From: UBA12018 sp051656605
GTDB lineage: Bacteria; Bacteroidota; Bacteroidia; Bacteroidales; CAMTPD01
DNA length: 64,000 bases
Direction of reading: 5' to 3'
Assembly: GCA_051656605.1 (NCBI GenBank)
Contig: JBOGCF010000044.1
Coordinates: forward strand, 62,001-126,000
In this document: positions 26,741 to 33,805 of the stretch, in pieces
Layout of the letters: every line of letters begins with the position of its first letter
How positions within the stretch are numbered: the first letter of the stretch is position 1
The notes under the pieces: model-generated
The model's input: the letters and a program-made list of their open reading frames with translations, nothing else
Told to the model about the DNA's origin: nothing
The model's database searches: none
Made by a program: the position numbers and the translations under genes

Positions 26741-27496
26741 ATGTCTATTCTAGAACACCTACTTATTCCCGATCAGCCATTCGCTAAGAAGGAAGAATTC
26801 AATGCCCAGTTTTTGACCGCAAAAATTGAAGCAATAGCCTCTGTATATAAGAAATTGATTCTTATATTAAATCACGCAACACAAAAATTGATTTATTATA
26901 ATTTTAACAAAGACATTTATCCCATTACCGGAGCAAATCCCTACTTATTCGACATCAAAAAAACACTTTCACACATCGAAACCTCCGACAGAAATCTACT
27001 GTGGCGGTATCAGGAAATCATCAATAAATCATTTGTTGGAGCCACACATCAAAAAGATGATGCCATTTATTTTTCGGTTGACTGTGTATACCTCAACAGC
27101 AAAAAAATAGATGCTTGTCGCACCAAAGTCATACCTTATCAATACGACAATAATGATAATCTGCTCGTCACATTATGCATCATCGAGCCTATCAATTTTG
27201 CAGGTTCTGCAATTTTACGCAAACATGACTTAATATCAAAAACAACTTCAATCTACAGCAATACAACCAAGCAATTTGAATACGAAAACACCCCTTATCT
27301 CTCTGAGGTAGAATGCAACATCCTACACTTATCGGGACAAGGTGTTAAAGAAATAAATATCGCGAAGCAATTAGACATGACACTTCCCAGGCTGAAACGC
27401 ATCAAAACCCTCATATTCGAAAAGCTCAACGTATCCTCCATCTCCGAGGCCATCTACATATCCTACAAGAGAGGCTACCTTGATGCAACACCTTAA
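26741..27496 (+). CDS. LuxR-type regulator, group A (copy 2)
   Basis: A 251-residue paralogue of the 24253 protein. It shares the start pattern (M.ILE.LLI), the NPYLFDIKKTLSHI/NPYAVKLDKVLSLI segment, IIEPINFAGSAIL, and the C-terminal HTH (HLSGQGVKEINIAKQLDMT, SISEAIYISYKRGY). ATG 26741 was chosen over the longer frame from 26621, which would overlap the preceding gene. It closes the A-B-B'-A' array. About 280 nt follow before the AraC-domain gene. Confidence 0.82.
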   Translation: MSILEHLLIPDQPFAKKEEFNAQFLTAKIEAIASVYKKLILILNHATQKLIYYNFNKDIYPITGANPYLFDIKKTLSHIETSDRNLLWRYQEIINKSFVGATHQKDDAIYFSVDCVYLNSKKIDACRTKVIPYQYDNNDNLLVTLCIIEPINFAGSAILRKHDLISKTTSIYSNTTKQFEYENTPYLSEVECNILHLSGQGVKEINIAKQLDMTLPRLKRIKTLIFEKLNVSSISEAIYISYKRGYLDATP

Positions 27497-27601
27497 AAGT
27501 AGCTTATCAATACATCTATAGAACATCTATAGAGAGTATAAACCCTCTGATAATTACACCTAAAACAAACATAATAAAACACTATTTAACACCCTAAAAT
27601 A

Positions 27602-27714
27602 TTGTACATCTAATAACATCGGCATAACTTTGTACAAGTTTAATCTATTAATATGTATTATTAATCAAATACAGTTTACTCTTGTATTTGATGCGTAATG
27701 CCTAGACATGGCAT
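27602..27714 (+). promoter_or_regulatory. Promoter and leader hairpins upstream of the AraC-domain gene
   Basis: TAACTTTG at 27625-27632 matches TAnnTTTG fully, with TTG near 27602 as a weak -33. Downstream, in what would be the leader, are a perfect 10-bp inverted repeat ATCAAATACA / TGTATTTGAT (27664-27692) and a shorter ATGCC / GGCAT stem (27698-27714). The leader would be about 135 nt long. I do not recognise a riboswitch class. The rest of the 277-nt gap is AT-rich with no gene. Confidence 0.5.
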
Positions 27715-27773
27715 AATAACTTCAGGATATTCAATTTTAATTTTAATTCTCACAATCTATTAATTAAACACCT

Positions 27774-28136
27774 ATGTACATAAAGCAACTCATGGAAATT
27801 GAGAGTATGATGCTCGAAAAAGAATTCTACACGTGCAATTTTCAAACCATAGAGGAAGCCTGCGCATTCCTAAAGACCGATCTTTCAATATTAAATCAAA
27901 TCTTGGATGATTACAAAATGAGCCTAACCGACTTCATTGTAGCGATGCGCATCGAAGACGTAAAAGATTCAATGACAAATAATCCCCACATCTCTTTAGA
28001 CCAATTATCTAAACAACACGGATTTGAATCCATAAACAGTCTCCTTTTCAATTTTTATATACAAGAAGCATGTACACCCAACAGATGGCTCGAAAAGAAC
28101 GGATTACTACCTGACAATCAGTCTGACACCCCATAA
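27774..28136 (+). CDS. Stand-alone AraC-type DNA-binding domain protein
   Basis: A 120-residue protein consisting almost only of an AraC/XylS-type double helix-turn-helix. The first HTH region is LNQILDDYKMSLTDFIVAMRI, then DVKDSMTNNPHISLDQLSKQHGFESINSLLF and a family-like ending TPNRWLEKNGLL. The usual ligand-binding domain is missing. The second HTH is less canonical (Y-I-Q-E-A instead of F-K-K-x-x-G), so DNA binding may be altered. It sits between the LuxR array and a two-component pair. Confidence 0.7.
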   Translation: MYIKQLMEIESMMLEKEFYTCNFQTIEEACAFLKTDLSILNQILDDYKMSLTDFIVAMRIEDVKDSMTNNPHISLDQLSKQHGFESINSLLFNFYIQEACTPNRWLEKNGLLPDNQSDTP

Positions 28137-28316
28137 CACGCCCTACCAGCAAACAGGAATGACCAAAGTATCTGTTTATCAAAATCAGATCAATATGTAG
28201 TGTCCATTATATCTATACCCATTTATAAGATTAATCTATATCCATTCTACGTGTATGCATGGTAAGAGATAAGAATGTATATTTGTTTTAAGTTTATAAA
28301 CTATTACATCTATTGT

Positions 28317-28955
28317 ATGAATTATTCTATTGCTGTATTAGACGATCATGAAGCAGTGTCAAAAGCCATTACCGGCATATTCAAGAATCACCCCTACACC
28401 ATTGCCACAAGCAAGTCATCGTTAGAGTTACTCTCACTACTTCACAAGCAACCATATCATCTTCTTATTCTTGACTACGAAATCGGGAATCAGAACGCAA
28501 TCGATATAATTCCTCTCATACGTTCAATACAAAACGATATACCTATTCTAATCTATACGATGCACAACGCACCATGGATAATTTCCCTCCTTGTAAAAAT
28601 AGGGGTAAAAGGAATCATCGACAAAAACGAAACACTCTCAGAACTCGAGCATGCAGTAGAAGGAATTCTCTCCAAGAACGAGCACTATTATTCACCTTCA
28701 ATGTTAAAAGTAATCTTAAGCATCATGGGAGATGAGACGATAAAAACCGAGCTTATATACAAGCCCAGCCCACGTGAAAAAGAAATAATTAACTTATTAT
28801 CGCAAGGATACACATCATCTCAAATCTCCGAAAAACTCTACTTATCCAAAAACACTGTCGACACCATACGCAAAAACATACTACTCAAAAGCGGAGCATT
28901 AAACGTATCACATCTCATGCGAATGGCATTTCTTCACGGATGGATAGAAACTTAA
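28317..28955 (+). CDS. NarL/FixJ-type response regulator
   Basis: A 212-residue regulator. The REC domain has the acidic pocket (AVLDDHE), the phospho-acceptor Asp in LLILDYEIG, Thr in IYTMH and Lys in GIIDKNE. The LuxR-type HTH is at the C terminus (PSPREKEIINLLSQGYTSSQIS ... NTVDTIRKNIL). ATG 28317 was chosen because it starts the first REC beta strand directly; the upstream codons encode an unrelated hydrophobic run. It is 25 nt upstream of its probable kinase. Confidence 0.92.
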   Translation: MNYSIAVLDDHEAVSKAITGIFKNHPYTIATSKSSLELLSLLHKQPYHLLILDYEIGNQNAIDIIPLIRSIQNDIPILIYTMHNAPWIISLLVKIGVKGIIDKNETLSELEHAVEGILSKNEHYYSPSMLKVILSIMGDETIKTELIYKPSPREKEIINLLSQGYTSSQISEKLYLSKNTVDTIRKNILLKSGALNVSHLMRMAFLHGWIET

Positions 28956-28980
28956 CACAGATCCTCTAACAAACACAACA

Positions 28981-29712
28981 ATGGAAATTATACAAACAAT
29001 ATTTTTAAGCAATAGTGGTATTTACCCCATCATCATATGCATATTGATCATTCTTCTTCTGATAATGATCTTACGAAAATACAGAGCCGACTTCCGTTTA
29101 CAAGAATTAAAACTACGACAAGAAATCAATGAACAATACATCTCGGGACTCGAACACAGCAATCAGCATCTCGCCAAAGAATTACACGACGGAGTATGCA
29201 ATCAACTACTCACCCTCGAGCTTATGTGTGGAGACACAAACCCCGATATCACAAGTCAGGTTAATTCGATACGCAATGAGATCCGATTTATTTCGCACTC
29301 ATTGGCATCACCCGAATTTACAGAAGTATCACTCGAAAAAACATTAAAAGACTACTTCAAAAAGCTGCAAACACTCGACCAAATAAAAATCCACTATTAT
29401 TCAGCAAAACTCGAACCCTCATTACAGTTAACAACAGTGCAACAACACGAAATATACCGAATCACACAAGAAGCCCTAGCCAACATCTACAAGCACTCAC
29501 AAGCAACTGATATCTACATTTCAAGTTGTATCATAGACAATCAACTTCGTATTGTAATCGAAGACAATGGACAAGGCTATCCTCCTTGTGAGACGAAAGA
29601 CGGATTTGGCCATCGCTCTATGCGGTCACGTGCAAAAACAATTCAAGCAGACTTATCTATCGAATCCCAACCCAACAACGGCACCATCGTTACACTTTCA
29701 ATACCTCTGTAA
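28981..29712 (+). CDS. NarX/DesK-type sensor histidine kinase
   Basis: A 243-residue kinase. It has one membrane segment at about residues 12-32 and almost no extracytoplasmic domain. A coiled segment leads to the HisKA_3 motif LAKELHDGVCNQLL with the phospho-accepting His. The ATPase domain is short: ITQEALANIYKHSQ as the N box, DNGQGYP as G1, GFGHRSMRSRA as G2. With no periplasmic sensor, the signal may be membrane-derived, intracellular, or passed by a partner. It is paired with the response regulator just upstream. Confidence 0.92.
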   Translation: MEIIQTIFLSNSGIYPIIICILIILLLIMILRKYRADFRLQELKLRQEINEQYISGLEHSNQHLAKELHDGVCNQLLTLELMCGDTNPDITSQVNSIRNEIRFISHSLASPEFTEVSLEKTLKDYFKKLQTLDQIKIHYYSAKLEPSLQLTTVQQHEIYRITQEALANIYKHSQATDIYISSCIIDNQLRIVIEDNGQGYPPCETKDGFGHRSMRSRAKTIQADLSIESQPNNGTIVTLSIPL

Positions 29713-29883
29713 TTCACTACTTGTATATAAGAATTTAATTACTCACACTAATGGGTATAGCAACCATTATAAAAAATACGATCTTTGTCGCAGTAAAATC
29801 AGATACACATTTACATATACAATTACATTCTTACACTATTCTCTAAATTATAGGCCAAAAGTTATACATATAAACACTACAGA

Positions 29884-29952
29884 CAACGCCAACACTCAGT
29901 TGGTAAAGCGTTCTGTAAAAACAGAACTGCTGTTGATCACATTTTTCATTTA
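29884..29952 (+). ncRNA. Possible tRNA-like remnant or small RNA
   Basis: The stretch contains CTCAGTTGGTAAAGC, nearly a tRNA D-arm (CTCAGTTGGTAGAGC). It is followed directly by a perfect inverted repeat GTTCTGT AAAA ACAGAAC in the anticodon-arm position. No T-arm (GGTTCGAATCC) or matching acceptor stem is visible, so it is not a functional tRNA. With the terminator at 29953-29990 it could be a small RNA, or a tRNA fragment left by an integration event next to the GC-rich cassette. Confidence 0.35.
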
Positions 29953-29990
29953 AGCGGTATGTCTGAGCGATCAAACATACCGCTATTTTT
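29953..29990 (+). terminator. Rho-independent terminator
   Basis: AGCGGTATGT / ACATACCGCT is a perfect 10-bp stem, followed by ATTTTT. It ends either the two-component operon (about 240 nt upstream) or the putative small RNA just before it. Confidence 0.85.
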
Positions 29991-30053
29991 ATCTCCCTAC
30001 TCCCCGACATCAGTATGTCTACAAATCACCTACGGCATATCTTACCATCTAGC

Positions 30054-30158
30054 CTAGATAATCGGGCAGTCAGCCGTTGGTCGGGCCCTCGGGCATTTCC
30101 CGATCCACAATCCGAGCAAAGCCCAGATCAACTCAAGCACAGACTTCATTTTCTTCAT
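30054..30158 (-). CDS. Small hydrophobic peptide ORF
   Basis: A 34-codon ORF starting MKKMKSVLELIWALLGLWIG and ending in a Cys/Pro/Arg-rich tail. The first half could form one membrane helix. It overlaps the last 26 nt of the lysozyme gene in another frame. Bacteroidota cassettes with HU and lysozyme/amidase genes often have such a tiny gene (the 'smalltalk' class) just downstream, which is the position here. There is no strong ribosome-binding site, so translation is uncertain. Confidence 0.35.
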   Translation of the reverse strand: MKKMKSVLELIWALLGLWIGKCPRARPTADCPII

Positions 30159-30699
30159 AGCAATACTCTTTTTGTTTTACTCGTTCCACTTGCGCATCAT
30201 CGTCAAAAGGGAGATCCAACCCGTGTTCCGCTACGATGTCGCGGATATCGGCCTCGATCGAGATCAGCATCTTGCGGTAGTGCTCGCGGTTGTCGCCGTT
30301 CTTTTCCGAGATGTATGCACTGTAGGAGATTTCCTGAGCAAAAGCAGACGGGAAGAAACTCTTCTCCGCGGCGCGCGGATACTGCACACGCAGCAGACGA
30401 CCATAATCCATAAAACTATCAGTAGCCTTAGGATACTTGCGAAAGCACAGCCCGCGACTATTCACGCTACTCTTCTCTCCCTTCCAGTAACAGTTGGGTT
30501 TACCACAGGCGATGATTCCGAAATAGTTGTTGCCACGCTTGGCATAACTGCTTTCACCCCACCCCATTTCGATAGCCGCTTGGGCCAAGATCATTGCCGG
30601 ATTCAGTTCGAACGCCCGGCCCGCTTCGCAGGCAGCTCCGTAGAGCTGCTTTACAAACGAAGCCTTTTTCCCTAGAAATGGATTTTCTTTCTTTGCCAT
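30133..30699 (-). CDS. Phage-type lysozyme (GH73-like glucosaminidase)
   Basis: A 188-residue peptidoglycan hydrolase of the FlgJ/glucosaminidase type. It has AMILAQAAIEMGWGESSYA (catalytic Glu region), then GNNYFGI, KYPKATDSFMDYGRLL and YSAYISEKNGDNREHYRKML. There is no signal peptide, so it probably needs another route to the cell wall, as in phage or element lysis cassettes. It is 2 nt from the HU-like gene upstream, so it is cotranscribed. The DNA here is visibly more GC-rich than the flanks. Confidence 0.85.
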   Translation of the reverse strand: MAKKENPFLGKKASFVKQLYGAACEAGRAFELNPAMILAQAAIEMGWGESSYAKRGNNYFGIIACGKPNCYWKGEKSSVNSRGLCFRKYPKATDSFMDYGRLLRVQYPRAAEKSFFPSAFAQEISYSAYISEKNGDNREHYRKMLISIEADIRDIVAEHGLDLPFDDDAQVERVKQKEYCYEENEVCA

Positions 30700-30701
30700 C
30701 T

Positions 30702-31136
30702 TTAATCCAAGCTATGAGGTTTGTCACACTCTACAGGCATCTCAATTGCGTCGATCAATTCAAAGCGCGCATCGCTTTGGATCTTCAGCAGCGACTTGCT
30801 CGCTCTAAACAGCAGGCGCGGTGTTTTCATCAGCGACACTTTAAAGTCTTCGGCATTCTCTACTCCGGTGCTGCCCGCTTTGAGTTGCAAGTTACCAAAG
30901 CCGTCGATCACCACCGTTTCGCCACGCAGCATCGCCTTTTTCGCCATCAACACCATCGCGCTGATCACCATGCGCACATCGGGCTCGGTAGCCGAGCAGG
31001 TGTCGGTGATGTCATCACACATCTGCTGAAACGAATACTGCCCCGTTGCTTTGGTGATCCCGTAAACCAGTTTCGCGTCGGCAGCCGCCCCTTTGCGCAT
31101 GTCTTTTCTCAAAATCGTTTTGTACTTCAATGCCAT
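30702..31136 (-). CDS. HU/IHF-like DNA-binding protein
   Basis: A 144-residue member of the Bacteroidota HU-like group. It has YKTILRKDMRKGAAADAKLVYGI, then a helical body and VVIDGFGNLQLKAGS in the beta-arm base position, extended C-terminally compared with the 90-residue housekeeping HU. Such proteins are typical of genomic cassettes carrying lysozyme/amidase and DUF4248 genes. It should bind DNA as a dimer. It faces the DUF4248 gene across a divergent region with a 10-bp-periodic repeat array. Confidence 0.85.
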   Translation of the reverse strand: MALKYKTILRKDMRKGAAADAKLVYGITKATGQYSFQQMCDDITDTCSATEPDVRMVISAMVLMAKKAMLRGETVVIDGFGNLQLKAGSTGVENAEDFKVSLMKTPRLLFRASKSLLKIQSDARFELIDAIEMPVECDKPHSLD

Positions 31137-31188
31137 AATTCAATCGTTGTTTTTAAAGTGAATAACTCGTTGTTTTTTGATTACGATA

Positions 31189-31196
31189 CAAATATA
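31189..31196 (-). promoter_or_regulatory. -7 box for the HU-like gene
   Basis: The minus strand reads TATATTTG, a full match to TAnnTTTG, about 53 nt upstream of the HU-like start codon. The repeat array at 31211-31280 lies immediately behind it and would overlap the -33 region. Confidence 0.45.
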
Positions 31197-31210
31197 GGGG
31201 CGGCCCAAAG

Positions 31211-31280
31211 CGCGATTTACGTCTTTGTACGTTGCTGTACGTTTATCGACTTCTTTGTACTTATTTGTCCGTATTTATCA
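31211..31280. repeat. 10-bp-periodic repeat array (GTcTTTGTAC units)
   Basis: Seven consecutive 10-nt blocks share one pattern: CGCGATTTAC, GTCTTTGTAC, GTTGCTGTAC, GTTTATCGAC, TTCTTTGTAC, TTATTTGTCC, GTATTTATCA. The repeat length equals one helical turn, so all units lie on one face of the DNA. It sits between the divergent HU-like and DUF4248 genes, next to replication-type genes. It could be an operator for cooperative binding or an iteron-like origin. Confidence 0.6.
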
Positions 31281-31334
31281 ACGATTATATGTAAATATTT
31301 TGTATATTTATAGAAGTAACAAGATCGATACCTT

Positions 31335-31571
31335 ATGAAAGAAACAACTGTAGACTGCGGATTTGAGATCCGATCCTATTCCTTTATGGAGCTCGCTTGC
31401 ATGTATAATCCAAGCAATACACCGCAATCGGCTTCGCGCACACTGGCCCGCTGGATCAAAGAGACCCGAGGGCTCAAACAAGCCCTGATCGAGAAGGGAT
31501 GGCGACCGTATATGAAGATATTGCCACCCATGTTGGTCAAATGCATTGTAGGCTTTCTGGGCGAACCCTAA
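31335..31571 (+). CDS. DUF4248 family protein
   Basis: A 78-residue protein of the Bacteroidota-restricted DUF4248 family: FEIRSYSFMELACMYNPSNTPQSASRTLARWI, LIEKGWRPYMKILPPMLVKCIVGFLGEP. It is usually found divergent from HU-like/lysozyme genes, as here. A small DNA-binding fold is plausible from the helical pattern, but the function is unknown. It is the only plus-strand gene in the 30-34 kb cassette. Confidence 0.85.
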   Translation: MKETTVDCGFEIRSYSFMELACMYNPSNTPQSASRTLARWIKETRGLKQALIEKGWRPYMKILPPMLVKCIVGFLGEP

Positions 31572-31626
31572 CCCCTCGATTGAAAAGCTCAACCCCATTG
31601 GGGAATTTCAACCCCTCGGGGAAACG

Positions 31627-31676
31627 AAAAAAAGTCTTCCCGAATACCTGCAAAAGTATTCGAGAAGACTTTTTAA
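31627..31676 (+). terminator. Bidirectional terminator
   Basis: The AAAAAGTCTTC / GAAGACTTTTT stem, extended by CGAATAC / GTATTCG, lies between the convergent DUF4248 and primase-helicase genes. It is preceded at 31573-31622 by short CCCCATTGGGG and CCCCTCGGGG palindromes with repeated CAACCCC. Confidence 0.9.
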
Positions 31677-31734
31677 ATTCTCCGTAAAGATTCCCGGGAT
31701 TCTCCACGAAAACAATCCGGCATGTTCGTGAAAA

Positions 31735-33336
31735 CTATTTCACCTCTTCAAGATCAGCCTCTTGCCACCAGTCGTTGTCCCAGTTGTTGGTTACCGAGGT
31801 GATGCTTTCGTAGCGGCCGTTGTTGTAGTTGTAGCGCAACATGCACTCACCGCCCACGCCCAGTTCGCGCCAACGGATCTTCTCTACCGTTACACGCACA
31901 AAGTTCTTGCACCCCGATTCGTCTTCCTCCTCGGCAGCCGAGCGGTACACCACCATCCCCACATCGGCACGGTTGTAGAAGTGAGCCGAGCCGCTGATGT
32001 CGTACATCACAGGCTCTTTGTAACGTTTTTGCCCCTTGCCCGGATTGAGCACCTCCATTTTGCGGGGATGCGCCACCAGGATCAACAGCACCGGATACTT
32101 GCGCACAAAAGCGGCAAACGCACCCAGCACCTCGTTGATAAACTCCGTTTCTACCATACCCGGTATGCGGGGATACTCGAGCGTATTGAACGGATCGATG
32201 GTGATTACCTGCACCCCCTCGCGCACCACCAGCTCCTCGCATGCTTTGAGGATCTCATCAACGGAGTTGATCAGTGGATTGATGAAGAAATAATTGCTCT
32301 TGATATCGCGGTAGATCTCCATGAGATCGTTGGTATCGAGCGAATCGAGGTTAAACTTTCGGCCCGAAATCTTCGAAGCCAACTTGCCCATGTGGTACTC
32401 TACCGGCTGATTTTCGGGACTATACACCCCCACCTTCCAGCCATGCGTGCGGTTGAGCCGCATCGTGAGGAAGTCGACAAACTCCGATTTGCCGTGCCCG
32501 GGAATACCCGTTACTATCGCAAACGTACCCAAGCGCCAACGCACCACATTGTCGAGCGGATCAAATCCCGTACGCACTCCGCGCATTCCACCCTCGATCA
32601 GGTGCTTCTCAAAGGTATCGTAGTTGAGCGTCAATACGTTCGGAATCGGAATCTCCACGGCATTGTCCAAGGCCTGCACCAAAGCTTCGGGCCCCTGCTC
32701 CATGAGCAACTGGTTGGCATCCTTGCAGTCGCCAAAGCTCACCCTGCGGCAACGCTTGCTTCCCAACTCGGCAATCAAACTTACGGCCAGCTCGTTGCCC
32801 TTGAGGTCGTTGTCTGTCGCGATGTAGATCAGCTCCACCTTTTCCAACTGCTTTTTGTAGGGCTCGAGCCATTTCAGTTCGCGCGGCCCGCCACCGTTGG
32901 GAGCAGACGAAGCAGGAGCGATACCCGCCGCCATAAACGCCAGTGCGTCGTTTTCCCCCTCGGTAATTACCCAATACCGAAACTTGCCAATCACATCGGC
33001 ATTGTACGGAATTTGCTTGGCACCGGTAGGCATAGCCGCAAAGCGTTTCACCTCCACACCGCGCGTTTTGATGCTGTGGTCGAGCCCATTCTCGTGATAC
33101 ACAAACGCGATACTTTCACTACCGTTGCGCTGCTTGAGGCTAAATACCCCCTTCTGCCTCGCCACTTCGGGATCGATGCCCCGTTCGCTAAAAAATTTAC
33201 ACCCCATATCCGACAACACACGCACCTGTTTTGGAAACGTAGTGAGAAGGTAATCGTGTGCCGCTTGCGGATCACACATATTCGGAGCTTGTTGCTCCAT
33301 TTGCACTTTTTGGTTCACAGGATTATTGTTTTCCAT
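31735..33336 (-). CDS. TOPRIM / DnaB-type primase-helicase
   Basis: A 533-residue T7 gp4/Twinkle-like replication protein. A TOPRIM primase domain lies at about residues 115-215 (ITEGENDALAF with the catalytic Glu; IATDNDLKGNE with DxD). The RecA-like DnaB helicase domain is C-terminal, with Walker A GIPGHGKSEF, Walker B ITIDPF, and LILVAHPRK as the sensor motif. The zinc-binding domain that begins T7 gp4 is absent and is encoded instead by the next gene upstream. It unwinds and primes DNA, probably for an integrated element. The region is GC-rich (36 of 60 bases at 32401-32460). Confidence 0.9.
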   Translation of the reverse strand: MENNNPVNQKVQMEQQAPNMCDPQAAHDYLLTTFPKQVRVLSDMGCKFFSERGIDPEVARQKGVFSLKQRNGSESIAFVYHENGLDHSIKTRGVEVKRFAAMPTGAKQIPYNADVIGKFRYWVITEGENDALAFMAAGIAPASSAPNGGGPRELKWLEPYKKQLEKVELIYIATDNDLKGNELAVSLIAELGSKRCRRVSFGDCKDANQLLMEQGPEALVQALDNAVEIPIPNVLTLNYDTFEKHLIEGGMRGVRTGFDPLDNVVRWRLGTFAIVTGIPGHGKSEFVDFLTMRLNRTHGWKVGVYSPENQPVEYHMGKLASKISGRKFNLDSLDTNDLMEIYRDIKSNYFFINPLINSVDEILKACEELVVREGVQVITIDPFNTLEYPRIPGMVETEFINEVLGAFAAFVRKYPVLLILVAHPRKMEVLNPGKGQKRYKEPVMYDISGSAHFYNRADVGMVVYRSAAEEEDESGCKNFVRVTVEKIRWRELGVGGECMLRYNYNNGRYESITSVTNNWDNDWWQEADLEEVK

Positions 33337-33369
33337 GATACTTTTCGATTTTAAAGTTTGTTTTTATAG

Positions 33370-33693
33370 TTAGAAAATAAATTCAATTTCAACCACCTCC
33401 ATCGGCGGCTGCGGTTGCTGCTCGGGTTTGCGCATGGCGCGTAATGATGGTCTGCCCCCCGAATGACACGTGTTGTAGGCCGTTCGGTCTTTGTCGTAAA
33501 ACACTACATTGCAGTAATAGCAAAATCCGTAACCCTTTTCGGCATTCCAGCGAAACGATCGGTTGCGCTTGTCGGAACGTTTATGGTGGCATCCCGGACA
33601 AAAACCGCGCGTTGCTCTGAGTCTTCCCAAGTCGAAGCTGTACTCCGCGCCCGTCTGTTTGCTGATCAAGTTGATCACCCCACTTTTTTTCAT
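33370..33693 (-). CDS. Primase-type zinc-ribbon protein
   Basis: A 107-residue protein with CPGCHHK followed about 20 residues later by CYYCNVVF: a C4 zinc ribbon of the CHC2/T7-gp4 primase type. The C terminus is low-complexity (Pro/Gln-rich). It lies 33 nt upstream of the TOPRIM-helicase gene on the same strand and probably supplies its missing template-reading finger as a separate subunit. This split arrangement is the inference; the zinc ligands are visible. Confidence 0.78.
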   Translation of the reverse strand: MKKSGVINLISKQTGAEYSFDLGRLRATRGFCPGCHHKRSDKRNRSFRWNAEKGYGFCYYCNVVFYDKDRTAYNTCHSGGRPSLRAMRKPEQQPQPPMEVVEIEFIF

Positions 33694-33713
33694 TGCTCTT
33701 CATCCGTTTTTAT

Positions 33714-33745
33714 ACAGACCGATGCCGTCAGGAAAATCGGTCTGT
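33714..33745. other. Leader hairpin upstream of the zinc-ribbon gene
   Basis: A perfect 10-bp inverted repeat, ACAGACCGAT / ATCGGTCTGT, 20 nt before the zinc-ribbon start codon, followed by a TATATA-rich tract. There is no T-run on the minus strand, so it is more likely an operator or leader structure than a terminator. Confidence 0.45.
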
Positions 33746-33805
33746 TTATATATATTTATATATATAGGTTATTTTCATTGTTTTTTCACATCACAAACAA
33801 GGCAA

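Noticed and set aside
31762..33354. 530-codon plus-strand ORF opposite the primase-helicase gene
   Set aside because: It is a shadow of the real gene in GC-rich DNA. The translation is His/Arg/Leu-rich with no recognisable domain, while the minus strand has clear TOPRIM and Walker motifs.
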